DNA of 42,500 nt from Caenispirillum bisanense (lineage in GTDB: Bacteria; Pseudomonadota; Alphaproteobacteria; Rhodospirillales; UBA2165), in NCBI GenBank assembly GCA_945877815.1, contig CAMDWJ010000035.1, forward strand, positions 1 through 42,500, written 5' to 3'. Position 1 is the first letter of the stretch. The number at the start of each line of letters is the position of its first letter. The notes under the pieces were generated by a model. The model saw only the letters and a program-made list of their open reading frames with translations. It was not told the DNA's origin and did no database searches. Made by a program: the position numbers and the translations under genes. Below are positions 1 to 8,500 of this stretch, in pieces.

Positions 1-809
1 AGATCGGAGGGGGATTTGTCGGCTGACAGGATGATCTGGCGCCCCTGGTCGACCAGCGCATTGAAGGTATGGAAAAATTCTTCCTGTGTGGCATCGCGCC
101 CGCCGATGAACTGCACATCGTCGATCATAAGCACGTCGACCGAACGGAACTGGTCCTTGAAATTGACGGTGTTCTGTTCGCGCAACGCGCGAACGAAACG
201 GTACATAAATTTCTCGGCCGAAAGATACATGACCGTGCGCTTGGGCTCGCGGTTATGGATTTCCCAGGCGATCGCGTGCATGAGATGCGTCTTGCCGAGC
301 CCGACGCCGCCATAGAGGAACAGCGGATTGAAGGGCACCGATGCTGCCTCGGCGACGCGCCGGGCGGCGGCATAGGCGAATTCGTTGGGTTTGCCGACGA
401 CGAACTGCTCGAAGGTGAAGCGCGGATCGAGCGGCGCCGAAATCTCGGCCGCTGCCGCAAGATTGGCCGCCGAAACACCGATCCGCACATCGACGCTCTC
501 GGCGCGCCGCGTTGACGTCTTGGCTGGCCCGGCTGTTTTCTGCGTTGGCTGGATGACGACATCAACGGACAAGATGTCCGGATTTTCGCCCGCCCAGAGT
601 TCTTTCAGACGGTCCAGATAATTGGCTACGACCCAATCGCGCATGAAGCGGCTCGGCACCGCCAGACGGATTTCGCTCCCCGACTGATCGCCGACCGTGA
701 TGGGTTTTACCCAATTGTCGAAAGCGGTATCGCCGATCTCCGCTTTTAAGCGACTGCTGACTCGATACCACTGCGTTTGAAGTTGCCGTTCGTCGCGACC
801 CGTCTTCAT
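1..809 (-). CDS. dnaA: Chromosomal replication initiator DnaA (3' part outside window)
   Basis: DnaA binds the origin and opens it for replication. The visible part is the first 269 residues. Domain I (about 10-75) binds helicase and partners; a short linker follows; the AAA+ domain starts near 128. The Walker A motif GGVGLGKTH is at about 167-175 and Walker B VLMIDD at about 226-231. The ATG at 809 was chosen because it is the only in-frame start between an upstream in-frame stop near 897 and the conserved W-x-x-V segment. The rest of the AAA+ domain and the C-terminal DNA-binding domain lie beyond position 1. The gene faces away from rpsT across a 534-bp gap, the usual alphaproteobacterial arrangement. 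Confidence 0.97.
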   Translation of the reverse strand, partial: MKTGRDERQLQTQWYRVSSRLKAEIGDTAFDNWVKPITVGDQSGSEIRLAVPSRFMRDWVVANYLDRLKELWAGENPDILSVDVVIQPTQKTAGPAKTSTRRAESVDVRIGVSAANLAAAAEISAPLDPRFTFEQFVVGKPNEFAYAAARRVAEAASVPFNPLFLYGGVGLGKTHLMHAIAWEIHNREPKRTVMYLSAEKFMYRFVRALREQNTVNFKDQFRSVDVLMIDDVQFIGGRDATQEEFFHTFNALVDQGRQIILSADKSPSD

Positions 810-1343
810 ACCACCGTCGGCCTCGCCATCGTGTCGAACGCCCTCCTGCCACCCACGCTTAGTGCGCCGAGTGAGCGGATCCCGCTCCCTGAAATTTCAG
901 AGGCAAACAAAAGATGTTATGCCCCCCCGAATAGTACCCGCCCCGCCTACGCCTGCTTGGCGGCGGAATGGTTTTGCGTCACCCCTGACTCAATCCATCC
1001 CAACTATCATTATTTATTTGATTGTAGAATTACCCGACCACTCGACAGAGCAAATTTACTTATTTTCTTGGAAGACTTTATTGGAATACCACGCCGACTT
1101 CGCCGTATGAGCAGTATACGTCAAGTCGCAGAAGCCATCTTCATTTGAGAAATTCAGGAAACTCGCTTAGTTCGGACTCTACTCGCGTAAAATTTTTGAT
1201 TCAACAGGTCCGAAGCGCGAACGCGTAAAATTTTCCCCTTGACTCATTTTCGGAGTCGGAATCCTCGGAGAAATGTTTTTTCACAACAAAAAAGCCGCAT
1301 GAAATTCATGCGGCTCTTGCGAAAAAATTGAAATTTCGCGGCG
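810..1343. other. Gene-free A+T-rich gap between dnaA and rpsT
   Basis: No convincing gene is visible in these 534 bases. The part from about 990 to 1300 is clearly richer in A+T than its surroundings. It holds a 13-bp direct repeat (CGCGTAAAATTTT) at 1184-1196 and 1222-1234, plus related ACTCGC units at 1161 and 1181. I found no clear DnaA box (TTATNCACA) on either strand, so this is probably the dnaA promoter and leader region rather than a recognisable origin. The rpsT terminator occupies the end nearest rpsT. Confidence 0.6.
1285..1315 (-). terminator. Rho-independent terminator of rpsT
   Basis: On the minus strand an 11-bp stem (AGCCGCATGAA, pairing across 1293-1315) is followed at once by a run of six T residues. 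It sits 29 bases past the rpsT stop codon. This is a textbook intrinsic terminator and should separate rpsT from dnaA. Confidence 0.9.
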
Positions 1344-1610
1344 CTATTTTGAGAGCGCTTTCACGCGTGCGGAGAGACGCGACAGCGTGCGCGATGCGGT
1401 GTTGCTGTGCATCACGCCCTTCTGCGCACCGCGCATGATTTCGGGCTGCGCATCTTTGAAAGCTTGCTTGGCCGCGTCGGAATCTCCGGCGGCAATCGCA
1501 ACTTCAACCTTCTTGATGAAGGTGCGCACGCGGCCGATACGGTTGCCGTTGACGACAGCCTGAGCCTGCGAACGGAGAATGCGCTTTTTTGCCGATTTGA
1601 TATTGGCCAT
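1344..1610 (-). CDS. rpsT: 30S ribosomal protein S20
   Basis: S20 is a primary 16S rRNA-binding protein of the small subunit. The product is 88 residues, the family's normal size, and begins [15 protein letters not shown], the characteristic basic N-terminal helix. The ATG at 1610 follows a purine-rich AGAGAG stretch. The gene is monocistronic: a strong promoter lies just upstream (1646-1674) and a terminator just downstream (1285-1315). Confidence 0.98.
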   Translation of the reverse strand: MANIKSAKKRILRSQAQAVVNGNRIGRVRTFIKKVEVAIAAGDSDAAKQAFKDAQPEIMRGAQKGVMHSNTASRTLSRLSARVKALSK

Positions 1611-1645
1611 GAACTCTCTCTTGGGATGGTCCCGGAAAGGGCGGG

Positions 1646-1674
1646 TTTATAGAGGGGTGGGGGTGCTGCGTCAA
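1646..1674 (-). promoter_or_regulatory. Sigma-70 type promoter of rpsT
   Basis: Reading the minus strand, TTGACG (1669-1674) and TATAAA (1646-1651) are separated by exactly 17 bases. Transcription should begin near 1639, giving a leader of about 29 bases. This is one of the best-matching promoters in the window, as expected for a ribosomal protein gene. Confidence 0.8.
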
Positions 1675-1747
1675 GCGCCGTCGTGTTTGGAGGATGGCAC
1701 GAAAAGCCGAGAAAACAAGGCGTTGGCGGCCAATGGAACGGTTATCG

Positions 1748-2185
1748 CTACCTCCGCAGCGATCCCGGTGCCGGCGCCAGGGAAAACCGCACATCGACCC
1801 GACCGCCGCGCGTTTCGGTTACCTGCAATCGCAACAGCTCGCCCTCGCGGGTAAAGGCGCCCTCTGATCCCGTGGCCCGCCATCCCATTTGCGGCAAGGT
1901 CTCGCGGTAGAAAGCCTGCACGCGCAACGGGGTGGATTGCCCGCTCGCGTGCGCTTCGACGATTCGTCCCGAAGGCGCGTCGAACACCACCGGCAGGTCG
2001 TCCGCATCGAGTTCGAACATCAGCGGCAGATCCTCGAAGCCTGGGACGAAACCTTGCGCTGAAGCAATCGTCGAGGCGCCGAACAGGAGCGTCAGCGCTG
2101 CCGCACAGAGCAATAAAAAGTCGATCGTCCGCTTTGGACGATACGCTGGATGCTGTTCTTCGCCCCGCAGGTGCAGCCCGGACAC
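1748..2185 (-). CDS. Small secreted protein of unknown function
   Basis: I do not recognise a named family. The 145-residue product has a basic N-terminal stretch (RPKR), a hydrophobic core (FLLLCAAALTLLFG) and an alanine-rich end (ASAQ), fitting a Sec signal peptide cleaved near residue 44. The mature part is about 100 residues, contains no cysteine and includes an AFYRETLPQMGW segment, a pattern I associate with small periplasmic proteins. The GTG start at 2185 has a purine-rich GAGGGGG five bases upstream but overlaps mutM by 94 bases. A TTG at 2113 would give 122 residues, still with a signal peptide but without the basic residues and without a ribosome site. It follows mutM in the same direction and is probably co-transcribed. 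Confidence 0.7.
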   Translation of the reverse strand: MSGLHLRGEEQHPAYRPKRTIDFLLLCAAALTLLFGASTIASAQGFVPGFEDLPLMFELDADDLPVVFDAPSGRIVEAHASGQSTPLRVQAFYRETLPQMGWRATGSEGAFTREGELLRLQVTETRGGRVDVRFSLAPAPGSLRR

Positions 2186-2928
2186 GTTTCCCCCTCGCGA
2201 CCGTAAACCATCAGTGATTGGGCAAAGTAGCCGAGTTCGCCCTCCGGTGAAACATGATCGCGCAGCGTCGTGCCGCCGGCCGCGACCGCTTCGCTCAGCA
2301 CCGCTCGGATTGCCGCCGCCAACGCCTCGGCGCGCGCGGGCCCGACAGTTTTGGCCTTGCGTTTGGGCGACAGTCCTGCGCGGAACAGGCTTTCGCAGAC
2401 ATAGATGTTGCCGAGCCCCGCGACGGTGCTTTGATCGAGCAGCGCCGCCTTGAGCGGGGTCGCGCGCCCGGCCAGCCGCTCGGCCAGGACCACGGCGTTG
2501 AAGCCGTTGGATAGCGGATCGGGGCCGAGATCGCGCATCAGCTTGTGTTCGCCGATCTCGTCGGTGGTCGACAGCAGCAAAAGCCCGAAGCGCCGAGGAT
2601 CGGTGAATCGTACCGTCACGCCGGCCTCGGTGACGAAATCGGCGTGATCGTGCGGCCCCGGCGCACCCGGGTCCCCGCGATGGATTTTCATCCGGCCGCT
2701 CATGCCGAGATGGCCGATGACGACGGTTCCGTCCGCCATTTCGATCAGCAGATATTTGGCACGGCGCGCCAGGCGCACGATGCGATTGCCGATCAGACGT
2801 TCTTCGAAATCGTCGGGGATGGGCACGCGCAGGCTGCGCCGGCGCAAGATGACGTTCTTAAGGATTGCGCCGTCTAGGACGGCCGCCAATCCTCGCCGGA
2901 CCGTTTCGACTTCGGGCAATTCGGGCAT
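2092..2928 (-). CDS. mutM: Formamidopyrimidine-DNA glycosylase (Fpg/MutM)
   Basis: A bifunctional base-excision repair enzyme that removes 8-oxoguanine and formamidopyrimidines and nicks the abasic site. The ATG at 2928 gives MPELPEVETV, with the invariant catalytic Pro2 and Glu3; total length is 278 residues. GHLGMSGRMKI supplies the conserved lysine region. The C-terminal zinc finger is recognisable (CPGC-TC, then IVQSGRSTFYC), but the fourth ligand position, normally Cys in FYCxxCQR, is Arg here (FYCSVRQR). Whether the finger still binds zinc is unclear. It is divergent from ubiE, with under 50 bases between the starts. Confidence 0.96.
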   Translation of the reverse strand: MPELPEVETVRRGLAAVLDGAILKNVILRRRSLRVPIPDDFEERLIGNRIVRLARRAKYLLIEMADGTVVIGHLGMSGRMKIHRGDPGAPGPHDHADFVTEAGVTVRFTDPRRFGLLLLSTTDEIGEHKLMRDLGPDPLSNGFNAVVLAERLAGRATPLKAALLDQSTVAGLGNIYVCESLFRAGLSPKRKAKTVGPARAEALAAAIRAVLSEAVAAGGTTLRDHVSPEGELGYFAQSLMVYGREGETCPGCTCGAKNSIQRIVQSGRSTFYCSVRQR

Positions 2929-2974
2929 GGCGAATAGATAGCCCTTTCCGACGTCTTCGGCTATGGTCCGCCGC

Positions 2975-3718
2975 ATGAGCGATGCACAGGAAACCCGCGA
3001 TTTCGGTTACGACGAAGTGGCCGCGGACGAGCATACGCGCCGCGTGCGCGGTGTGTTCGACAGTGTCGCCGGCCGCTACGATCTGATGAACGACCTGATG
3101 AGCGGCGGCATCCACCGGCTGTGGAAGTCGGAACTGATCCGCATGCTGCGCCCGCGCGCCGGCCAATCGCTGGTCGATGTCGGCGGCGGCACGGGCGATC
3201 TTGCCTTCAAGTTCCTGGCCGCCGGCGGCGAAAAGGTCACGGTGATCGACATCAACGAACAGATGATCCGGGTTGGGCGCGACAAGGCGCTTGATCGCGG
3301 TCTGCTGACACCGATCTGGGTAACCGGCTCGGCCGAGCAGCTGCCGTTGCCGGATTCGTCCGTCGATGCCTACGTGACCGCCTTTTGCATGCGCAATGTC
3401 ACGCGCCAGCAAAAGGCGCTCAAGGAGGCGCGCCGCGTATTGCGCCCGGCCGGACAATTCCTCTGCCTTGAATTCAGCAAGGTTGTCATCGAACCTTTGC
3501 GCCCGCTCTACGATGTCTATTCCTTCAACGTGTTGCCGCGCCTCGGCCGGATGGTCGCGGGCGATGCGGATGCCTATCGTTATCTCGCCGAAAGTATCCG
3601 CCGGTTTCCGGCGCAACAAGAGTTCGCCGCGATGATCCAAGAGGCCGGCCTATCGGATGTGCGCTGGCGCAATCTCACCGGCGGCATCGCCGCGATCCAT
3701 TCGGCGCGGCGCATCTGA
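2975..3718 (+). CDS. ubiE: Ubiquinone/menaquinone C-methyltransferase UbiE
   Basis: A SAM-dependent methyltransferase that methylates the ring carbon of ubiquinone (and menaquinone) precursors at the inner membrane. It has the family N-terminus (VFDSVAGRYDLMNDLMSGGIHRLWK), SAM motif I (VDVGGGTGDLAFKF) and the conserved C-terminal segment (NLTGGIAAIHS). Starting at ATG 2975 gives 247 residues, the usual size; an ATG at 2963 would add four residues. The stop is one base before the ubiB start, so the two ubiquinone genes form an operon. Confidence 0.97.
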   Translation: MSDAQETRDFGYDEVAADEHTRRVRGVFDSVAGRYDLMNDLMSGGIHRLWKSELIRMLRPRAGQSLVDVGGGTGDLAFKFLAAGGEKVTVIDINEQMIRVGRDKALDRGLLTPIWVTGSAEQLPLPDSSVDAYVTAFCMRNVTRQQKALKEARRVLRPAGQFLCLEFSKVVIEPLRPLYDVYSFNVLPRLGRMVAGDADAYRYLAESIRRFPAQQEFAAMIQEAGLSDVRWRNLTGGIAAIHSARRI

Positions 3719-3719
3719 T

Positions 3720-5288
3720 ATGATCGCGTCCGCCCGGCATGTCGCGCGTCTTTTCACGATTCTCCGCACGCTCGCGCGTCACGATGCCTTGTTTCCGTTG
3801 CAGGCGGCAGGTGTGGCTCCCGGCTTGTTGTTGACGGCACGTCTGCTGGGCCGTCGCAAAAGCGTCGGCCGACCGGGCGAACGGCTGGCACTCGCGTTCC
3901 AGGAATTGGGGCCAACCTTCATCAAGCTCGGCCAGATCCTGTCCACGCGCCCCGACCTCTTGGGCGATGAGGTGACGGCGGATCTCACGCATCTTCAGGA
4001 TCAATTGCCGCCCTTTCCTAGCGCTGCGGCCAAGGCGATCATCGCGCGCGAACTCGATGCGCCGGTGGAAAGTTTGTATTCGAGCTTCGATGAAATCCCG
4101 ATTGCCGCGGCATCGATTGCGCAGGTACATCTTGCTGTGACGGTGGACGGCGAGCCGGTGGCGGTGAAAGTTCTTAGGCCCGGCATCGAACAGGCCTTTT
4201 ATCGCGATCTCGAACTCATGCGCTGGACCGCACGTGAATTGGAACGGCGCCGCCCCGAATATCGCCGGCTGCGTCCGCTCGAAGTCGTGCGCACCTTTGA
4301 GGAATCCGTGCGCGTCGAAATGGATTTTCGCCTCGAAGCGGCGGCAGCCGACGAACTCGCCCAGAATTTCAAGGACGATCCGAGCTATCGCGTGCCGGCC
4401 ATCGATTGGCGGCGCACCGCGCGGCGCGTCATGACGCAGGCGCGCGTCGAAGGGATACCCATCGACGAGGTCGCGGCCTTGCGCGCCGCCGGCCTCGATC
4501 CCGAAGATGTTGTCCGCAAGGCCGCCGAGATTTTCTTCAAACAGGTGTTTCGCGACGGTTTTTTCCATGCCGATCAGCACCCCGGCAATCTGTTCGTCGG
4601 GCGTGACGGCGCCATCGTCGCGGTCGATTTCGGCATCATGGGCCGTTTGGATATGCGCACGCGGCGCTATCTCGGCGAGATGCTGGCTGCTTTCCTGGAA
4701 CGTGACTATCGCCGTGTCGCCGAGGTGCATTTCGAAGCGGGATACGTGCCCGCCGACAAATCGATCGATGCCTTCGCTCAGGCCTGTCGCGCCATCGCTG
4801 AGCCCATTCTCGACCGGCCACAGAACGAAATTTCCATCGCGCGTCTCCTCTCGCAACTGTTTCAGGTGACCGAGACTTTCGAGATGGAAACCCAGCCGCA
4901 ACTTTTGCTGCTGCAAAAGACCATGCTGGTGGTCGAAGGCGTCGGGCGCACGCTGGTGCCGCAGGCGAATATGTGGACTCTCGCGCAGCCCTTGATCGAA
5001 CAATGGAAGCGCGAATATTTCGGCCCTGAGGCCCGCCTCGTAATTGCCATCGATGAAATGGCTCAGGGCCTGGCCCGCCTGCCGCGTCTCGTCTCCGATA
5101 TCGAGAAAAGCGCGCATATCATCGCCCAGAACGGCGTTGGGATGGGCGGTGCCTACTCCGACGGGCGGATCGATCCGGAAGCCTATCGCCGTGCCGCCGG
5201 TTTCTCCATGCCCCGGCCGAGCCGCGCTCCGATCCATATTGTCTTCATGATTGCAGCCATCATGTTGTTCGTCTTTTATCTGCTTTAG
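3720..5288 (+). CDS. ubiB: Ubiquinone biosynthesis atypical kinase/ATPase UbiB
   Basis: A member of the ABC1/ADCK/UbiB protein-kinase-like family needed for the hydroxylation steps of ubiquinone synthesis; it is membrane associated with ATPase activity. The 522-residue product has the KxGQ motif (FIKLGQILSTRPDLL, about residues 69-83), an ATP-site segment (AAASIAQVHLA), the catalytic-loop region (FFHADQHPGNLF) and a DFG-like VDFGIMG. A C-terminal hydrophobic segment (IVFMIAAIMLFVFYLL) should anchor it in the inner membrane. The ATG at 3720 was chosen because it follows ubiE by one base. Confidence 0.97.
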   Translation: MIASARHVARLFTILRTLARHDALFPLQAAGVAPGLLLTARLLGRRKSVGRPGERLALAFQELGPTFIKLGQILSTRPDLLGDEVTADLTHLQDQLPPFPSAAAKAIIARELDAPVESLYSSFDEIPIAAASIAQVHLAVTVDGEPVAVKVLRPGIEQAFYRDLELMRWTARELERRRPEYRRLRPLEVVRTFEESVRVEMDFRLEAAAADELAQNFKDDPSYRVPAIDWRRTARRVMTQARVEGIPIDEVAALRAAGLDPEDVVRKAAEIFFKQVFRDGFFHADQHPGNLFVGRDGAIVAVDFGIMGRLDMRTRRYLGEMLAAFLERDYRRVAEVHFEAGYVPADKSIDAFAQACRAIAEPILDRPQNEISIARLLSQLFQVTETFEMETQPQLLLLQKTMLVVEGVGRTLVPQANMWTLAQPLIEQWKREYFGPEARLVIAIDEMAQGLARLPRLVSDIEKSAHIIAQNGVGMGGAYSDGRIDPEAYRRAAGFSMPRPSRAPIHIVFMIAAIMLFVFYLL

Positions 5289-5315
5289 GGGCCTCGACCT
5301 TGGAAAGACGGGACA

Positions 5316-5365
5316 TTTGACCGCAACCGCCCAATTAATTACAATAAGTTACCGTAATTTATTGG
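5316..5365 (+). promoter_or_regulatory. coaBC operon promoter overlapped by a 37-bp inverted repeat
   Basis: TTGACC (5316-5321), a 17-base spacer and TACAAT (5339-5344) form a strong sigma-70 style promoter. The -10 and the expected start point (about 5351) lie inside an A+T-rich inverted repeat: arms CCCAATTAATTAC (5329-5341) and GTAATTTATTGGG (5353-5365) pair with one mismatch around an 11-base centre. A protein bound there would block polymerase, so an operator is plausible. The Rrf2-type regulator encoded in the same operon is the obvious candidate, but that link is inference. Confidence 0.6.
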
Positions 5366-5374
5366 GATTTACTC

Positions 5375-6598
5375 ATGGCGGACCGTAAAAGAGTCCTGCT
5401 GATCGTCGCGGGCGGGATCGCCGCCTACAAGAGCCTGGAACTGATCAGGTTCCTCCTGGCGCGCGGCTTCGCGGTCCGCTGTATCCTGACGACGTCGGGG
5501 GCTGAGTTCGTCACACCCTTGTCCTTGGCGGCGCTGAGCGGCGACAAGGTTTACCGCGAATTGTTCTCGCTGACCGACGAAAGCGAGATGGGCCATATCG
5601 AATTGTCGCGCTCGGTCGATCTCGTGGTCGTGGCACCCGCCACAGCCGATATCCTGGCCAAGATGCGGGCCGGCCTTGCCGACGATCTCGCGACCGCCGC
5701 GCTGCTCGCCACCGACAAGCCGGTGATGGTGGCCCCCGCCATGAATGTGCGGATGTGGGAACACGCGGCGACCCAGGACAATCTGCGCGTGCTCGCTGAA
5801 CGTGGCGTGCATGTGATCGGACCCGACGAAGGCCCGATGGCTTGCGGCGAGTTCGGCATGGGGCGGATGACGGAACCCGGCGCCATCGCCGAGGCGATCG
5901 ACGGTTTTTTCGGCGCCTATCGCCGCCTTGTCGGTAAGCGCGCGCTGGTGACCAGTGGACCGACCTTCGAAGCGATCGATCCGGTGCGCTATCTCGCCAA
6001 TCATTCGTCGGGCAAACAAGGCCACGCGCTGGCGCGCGCCCTTGCGGCCGCTGGCGCCGAAACGATCCTGGTGAGCGGACCGACCCAGCTGGCGAACCCC
6101 GCCGGCGTGATGGTTCACAATATTCGCTCGGCCGAGGAAATGCTGGCGGCCTGTCAGTCGTCGCTGCCGGTCGATATCGTAGTGTGTGCCGCCGCTGTTG
6201 CCGATTGGCGGATCAAGAATCCAGCCGCGCAGAAGATTAAAAAGCACGGCCCAAATGGTAAGGGAGGGGGTGCTCCGGTTCTGGAACTGGCCGAGAATCC
6301 CGACATCCTCGCGACCTTGAGCAAGAGCAACGCCCAACGCGCGCACCTTGTGATCGGTTTTGCGGCCGAGACGGAAAGCGTCGTTCAGCATGCTATCGAG
6401 AAACGTCGCGCCAAAGGCTGCGACTGGATCGTCGCCAACGATGTTTCGCCCGGCACTGGCACCTTCGGCGGCGATGCGAATACCGTGCATGTGATCGATG
6501 ACGCGGGTGTCGAAAATTGGCCGCGCCTCGGCAAGGAAGAGGTCGCGCGGCGTCTGACGTTGCGCATCGCCGATCATTTCAAGAAGGCCGAGGCATGA
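5375..6598 (+). CDS. coaBC: Bifunctional phosphopantothenoylcysteine decarboxylase / phosphopantothenate-cysteine ligase
   Basis: It carries out two consecutive steps of coenzyme A synthesis: CTP-dependent joining of cysteine to phosphopantothenate (CoaB), then FMN-dependent decarboxylation to phosphopantetheine (CoaC). The N-terminal half is the CoaC flavoprotein ([10 protein letters not shown], then the cysteine loop [10 protein letters not shown]). The C-terminal half, from about residue 185, is CoaB ([27 protein letters not shown] is split between the nucleotide and dimer regions, and a KIKKHGP lysine segment follows). The 407 residues match the usual fused length. It is first in a tight operon with dut, an Rrf2 regulator, cysK and moeB; cysteine is its substrate, which makes linkage to cysK sensible. 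Confidence 0.97.
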   Translation: MADRKRVLLIVAGGIAAYKSLELIRFLLARGFAVRCILTTSGAEFVTPLSLAALSGDKVYRELFSLTDESEMGHIELSRSVDLVVVAPATADILAKMRAGLADDLATAALLATDKPVMVAPAMNVRMWEHAATQDNLRVLAERGVHVIGPDEGPMACGEFGMGRMTEPGAIAEAIDGFFGAYRRLVGKRALVTSGPTFEAIDPVRYLANHSSGKQGHALARALAAAGAETILVSGPTQLANPAGVMVHNIRSAEEMLAACQSSLPVDIVVCAAAVADWRIKNPAAQKIKKHGPNGKGGGAPVLELAENPDILATLSKSNAQRAHLVIGFAAETESVVQHAIEKRRAKGCDWIVANDVSPGTGTFGGDANTVHVIDDAGVENWPRLGKEEVARRLTLRIADHFKKAEA

Positions 6599-7065
6599 CC
6601 GAAACGACGATCGCTATTCATCGCCTCGAACATGGGCGCGGATTGCCGCTGCCCGAAGTGGCCACGCAATCCGCTGCCGGCGTCGATCTTTTGGCGGCCG
6701 TCGAGGACGCCGTCACGATCGCGCCGGGCGCGCGCAAGCTGGTGCCAACCGGCATCGCCATCGCCTTGCCTGAAGGGTTCGAGGCGCAGGTGCGCCCGCG
6801 CTCTGGCCTCGCCATGCGTCACGGAATTACCGTGCTCAACGCTCCGGGCACCATCGATGCCGATTATCGTGGCGAGGTCGGCGTCTTGTTGATCAATCAC
6901 GGCACAGAGACTTTTACCGTCGAACGCGGTATGCGTATCGCCCAGATGGTGGTGGCCCCGGTCGCGCACATCGTGTGGGTAGAAAGTGCGGAACTACCGA
7001 CCAGCGAGCGCGGTGCCGGCGGGTTCGGCTCCACCGGTTTTACCACGGCACCGGGCAAACGGTGA
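6595..7065 (+). CDS. dut: Deoxyuridine 5'-triphosphate nucleotidohydrolase (dUTPase)
   Basis: It hydrolyses dUTP to dUMP and pyrophosphate, keeping uracil out of DNA and feeding dTMP synthesis. All five trimeric-dUTPase motifs are visible: [27 protein letters not shown] (catalytic Asp), RIAQMVV and the C-terminal GAGGFGSTG arm. The 156-residue length is normal. The start ATG overlaps the coaBC stop (ATGA), so translation is likely coupled; coaBC-dut adjacency is common in proteobacteria. Confidence 0.97.
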   Translation: MTETTIAIHRLEHGRGLPLPEVATQSAAGVDLLAAVEDAVTIAPGARKLVPTGIAIALPEGFEAQVRPRSGLAMRHGITVLNAPGTIDADYRGEVGVLLINHGTETFTVERGMRIAQMVVAPVAHIVWVESAELPTSERGAGGFGSTGFTTAPGKR

Positions 7066-7069
7066 CATC

Positions 7070-7525
7070 ATGTTACGGCTGTCGAAAAAAATGCTGTTCG
7101 CGATCGAGGCGGTGGTCGATATCGCCTACCATTCGGGCGGACTGCCGGTGCAAAGCGGCGACATCACGCGGCGCCAGGGAATTCCGCGCCGCTATCTCGA
7201 ACAGGTTTTGCAGCGTTTGGTGCGTGCCAAGATCCTGTCGGGCGTGCGCGGCCCGCGCGGTGGCTACAAGCTCGCGCGCGAGCGCCGGCGTATCGCGGTG
7301 GGCGAGATCATCCGCATCGTGCGCGCGATGGAATTGAGCAGTGATCCTCTCGGCGAAGAAAATGGCTCCGAACTCGCAGCCAAGGTCATCCGGCCGATCT
7401 GGCTCGATCTGCAAACGGATGTGATGAAAAAGCTCGATACACTAACCGTTGACGATCTATGCAACGAAGCCAATCAGCGGGGCGTGGCGAGCGAAGGCCG
7501 CCAGAGCCTCGATTTCACGATTTAA
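7070..7525 (+). CDS. Rrf2-family transcriptional regulator in the cysK operon
   Basis: A 151-residue winged-helix regulator. The first 80 residues are typical of Rrf2 proteins: [20 protein letters not shown], a recognition region with [17 protein letters not shown], and the wing [11 protein letters not shown]. Unlike IscR, NsrR or RirA, it lacks the three-cysteine cluster-binding loop: the only cysteine is Cys131 near the C-terminus. It is therefore unlikely to carry an Fe-S cluster. Its place 11 bases upstream of cysK recalls CymR of Firmicutes, a cluster-free Rrf2 repressor of cysteine metabolism, so a role in sensing cysteine or sulfur status is a reasonable inference. Its likely target is the repeat at 5329-5365 and perhaps distant sulfur genes. 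Confidence 0.88.
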   Translation: MLRLSKKMLFAIEAVVDIAYHSGGLPVQSGDITRRQGIPRRYLEQVLQRLVRAKILSGVRGPRGGYKLARERRRIAVGEIIRIVRAMELSSDPLGEENGSELAAKVIRPIWLDLQTDVMKKLDTLTVDDLCNEANQRGVASEGRQSLDFTI

Positions 7526-7536
7526 CCGGATTGCCG

Positions 7537-8487
7537 ATGAACGAGTTCCGCGGACGCATCTACGATTCAATCGTCGATACCATCGGCGCCACTCCGCTGG
7601 TGCGACTGAACCGCATCCCGGCGGCCGAAGGTTGTAAGGCCCTGATTGTCGGAAAATGTGAATTTTTCAATCCGCTATCCTCGGTCAAGGACCGCATCGG
7701 CATCGCCATGATCGAGGCGGCGGAGCGTGAGGGGCGTCTGAAGCCGGGCGCCATCATTGTCGAGCCGACCTCGGGCAATACCGGGATCGCGCTCGCGTTC
7801 GTGTGCGCGGCCAAGGGCTATCGCTTGATCCTCACAATGCCGGAAAGTATGTCGATCGAACGGCGCAAGATGCTTGCGCTGCTGGGGGCCGAGATCGAAT
7901 TGATCGCGCCAGGCAAAGGAATGCCTGGTGCCATCGCACGCGCCGAAGAAATCGTCGCCGCCAATCCGGGCGCCATGATGCCGCAACAATTCGCCAATCG
8001 TGCCAATCCCGACATCCATCGCCGCACGACCGCGGAGGAAATCTGGCGCGATTCCGACGGCCGCGTCGATGCGCTCGTCGCGGGCGTCGGCACGGGCGGA
8101 ACGCTGACGGGCGTGGCCGAGGTGATCAAGGCGCGCAAGCCGAGTTTCAAGGTCTTCGCCGTCGAGCCGGAAGACAGCCCCGTTCTGTCCGGCGGGGCAC
8201 CCGGTCCGCACAAGATCCAGGGGATCGGCGCTGGCTTTATTCCAGCCAACCTGAACAGAGACATGATCGATGAGGTCATACGCATCGGCAACGAGACGGC
8301 CTTCGCAATGGCGCGCCGCGCCGCGCGCGAAGAAGGGCTCGCGGTCGGCATCTCGTCCGGTGCCGCCATCGCGGCGGCCATCGAGATCGGCCAGCGGCCC
8401 GAGATGGACGGCAAGCTGATCGTGGCCATCCTGCCGTCCTTCGCCGAACGTTATCTCTCGACGCCCCTGTTCGAAGGATTGTCGTGA
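7537..8487 (+). CDS. cysK: Cysteine synthase A (O-acetylserine sulfhydrylase)
   Basis: A PLP enzyme that makes L-cysteine from O-acetylserine and sulfide. The PLP lysine is Lys51 in [17 protein letters not shown] (78-83) binds the substrate carboxylate, and GTGGTLTG forms the phosphate-binding loop. The 316-residue length fits CysK. ATG 7537 begins [24 protein letters not shown], the conserved N-terminus. Its neighbours are the Rrf2 regulator (11 bases upstream) and moeB (13 bases downstream). CysM cannot be excluded from sequence alone, but the pattern looks CysK-like. Confidence 0.94.
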   Translation: MNEFRGRIYDSIVDTIGATPLVRLNRIPAAEGCKALIVGKCEFFNPLSSVKDRIGIAMIEAAEREGRLKPGAIIVEPTSGNTGIALAFVCAAKGYRLILTMPESMSIERRKMLALLGAEIELIAPGKGMPGAIARAEEIVAANPGAMMPQQFANRANPDIHRRTTAEEIWRDSDGRVDALVAGVGTGGTLTGVAEVIKARKPSFKVFAVEPEDSPVLSGGAPGPHKIQGIGAGFIPANLNRDMIDEVIRIGNETAFAMARRAAREEGLAVGISSGAAIAAAIEIGQRPEMDGKLIVAILPSFAERYLSTPLFEGLS

Positions 8488-8500
8488 GGACATCCGTCTA

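Noticed and set aside
777-1148. Plus-strand open frame of about 120 codons in the dnaA-rpsT gap.
   Set aside because: It runs into the dnaA start region, has no ribosome site and no family likeness, and its composition looks non-coding.
810-1343. Chromosome origin in the dnaA-rpsT gap.
   Set aside because: No TTATNCACA-type box was found on either strand; A+T richness alone is not enough.
3675-5237. A 520-codon open frame on the minus strand opposite ubiB.
   Set aside because: It mirrors a GC-rich conserved gene codon for codon, has no recognisable family sequence, and ubiB is certain. Similar long antisense frames lie opposite coaBC, the Fe-S oxidoreductase, infB and metK.
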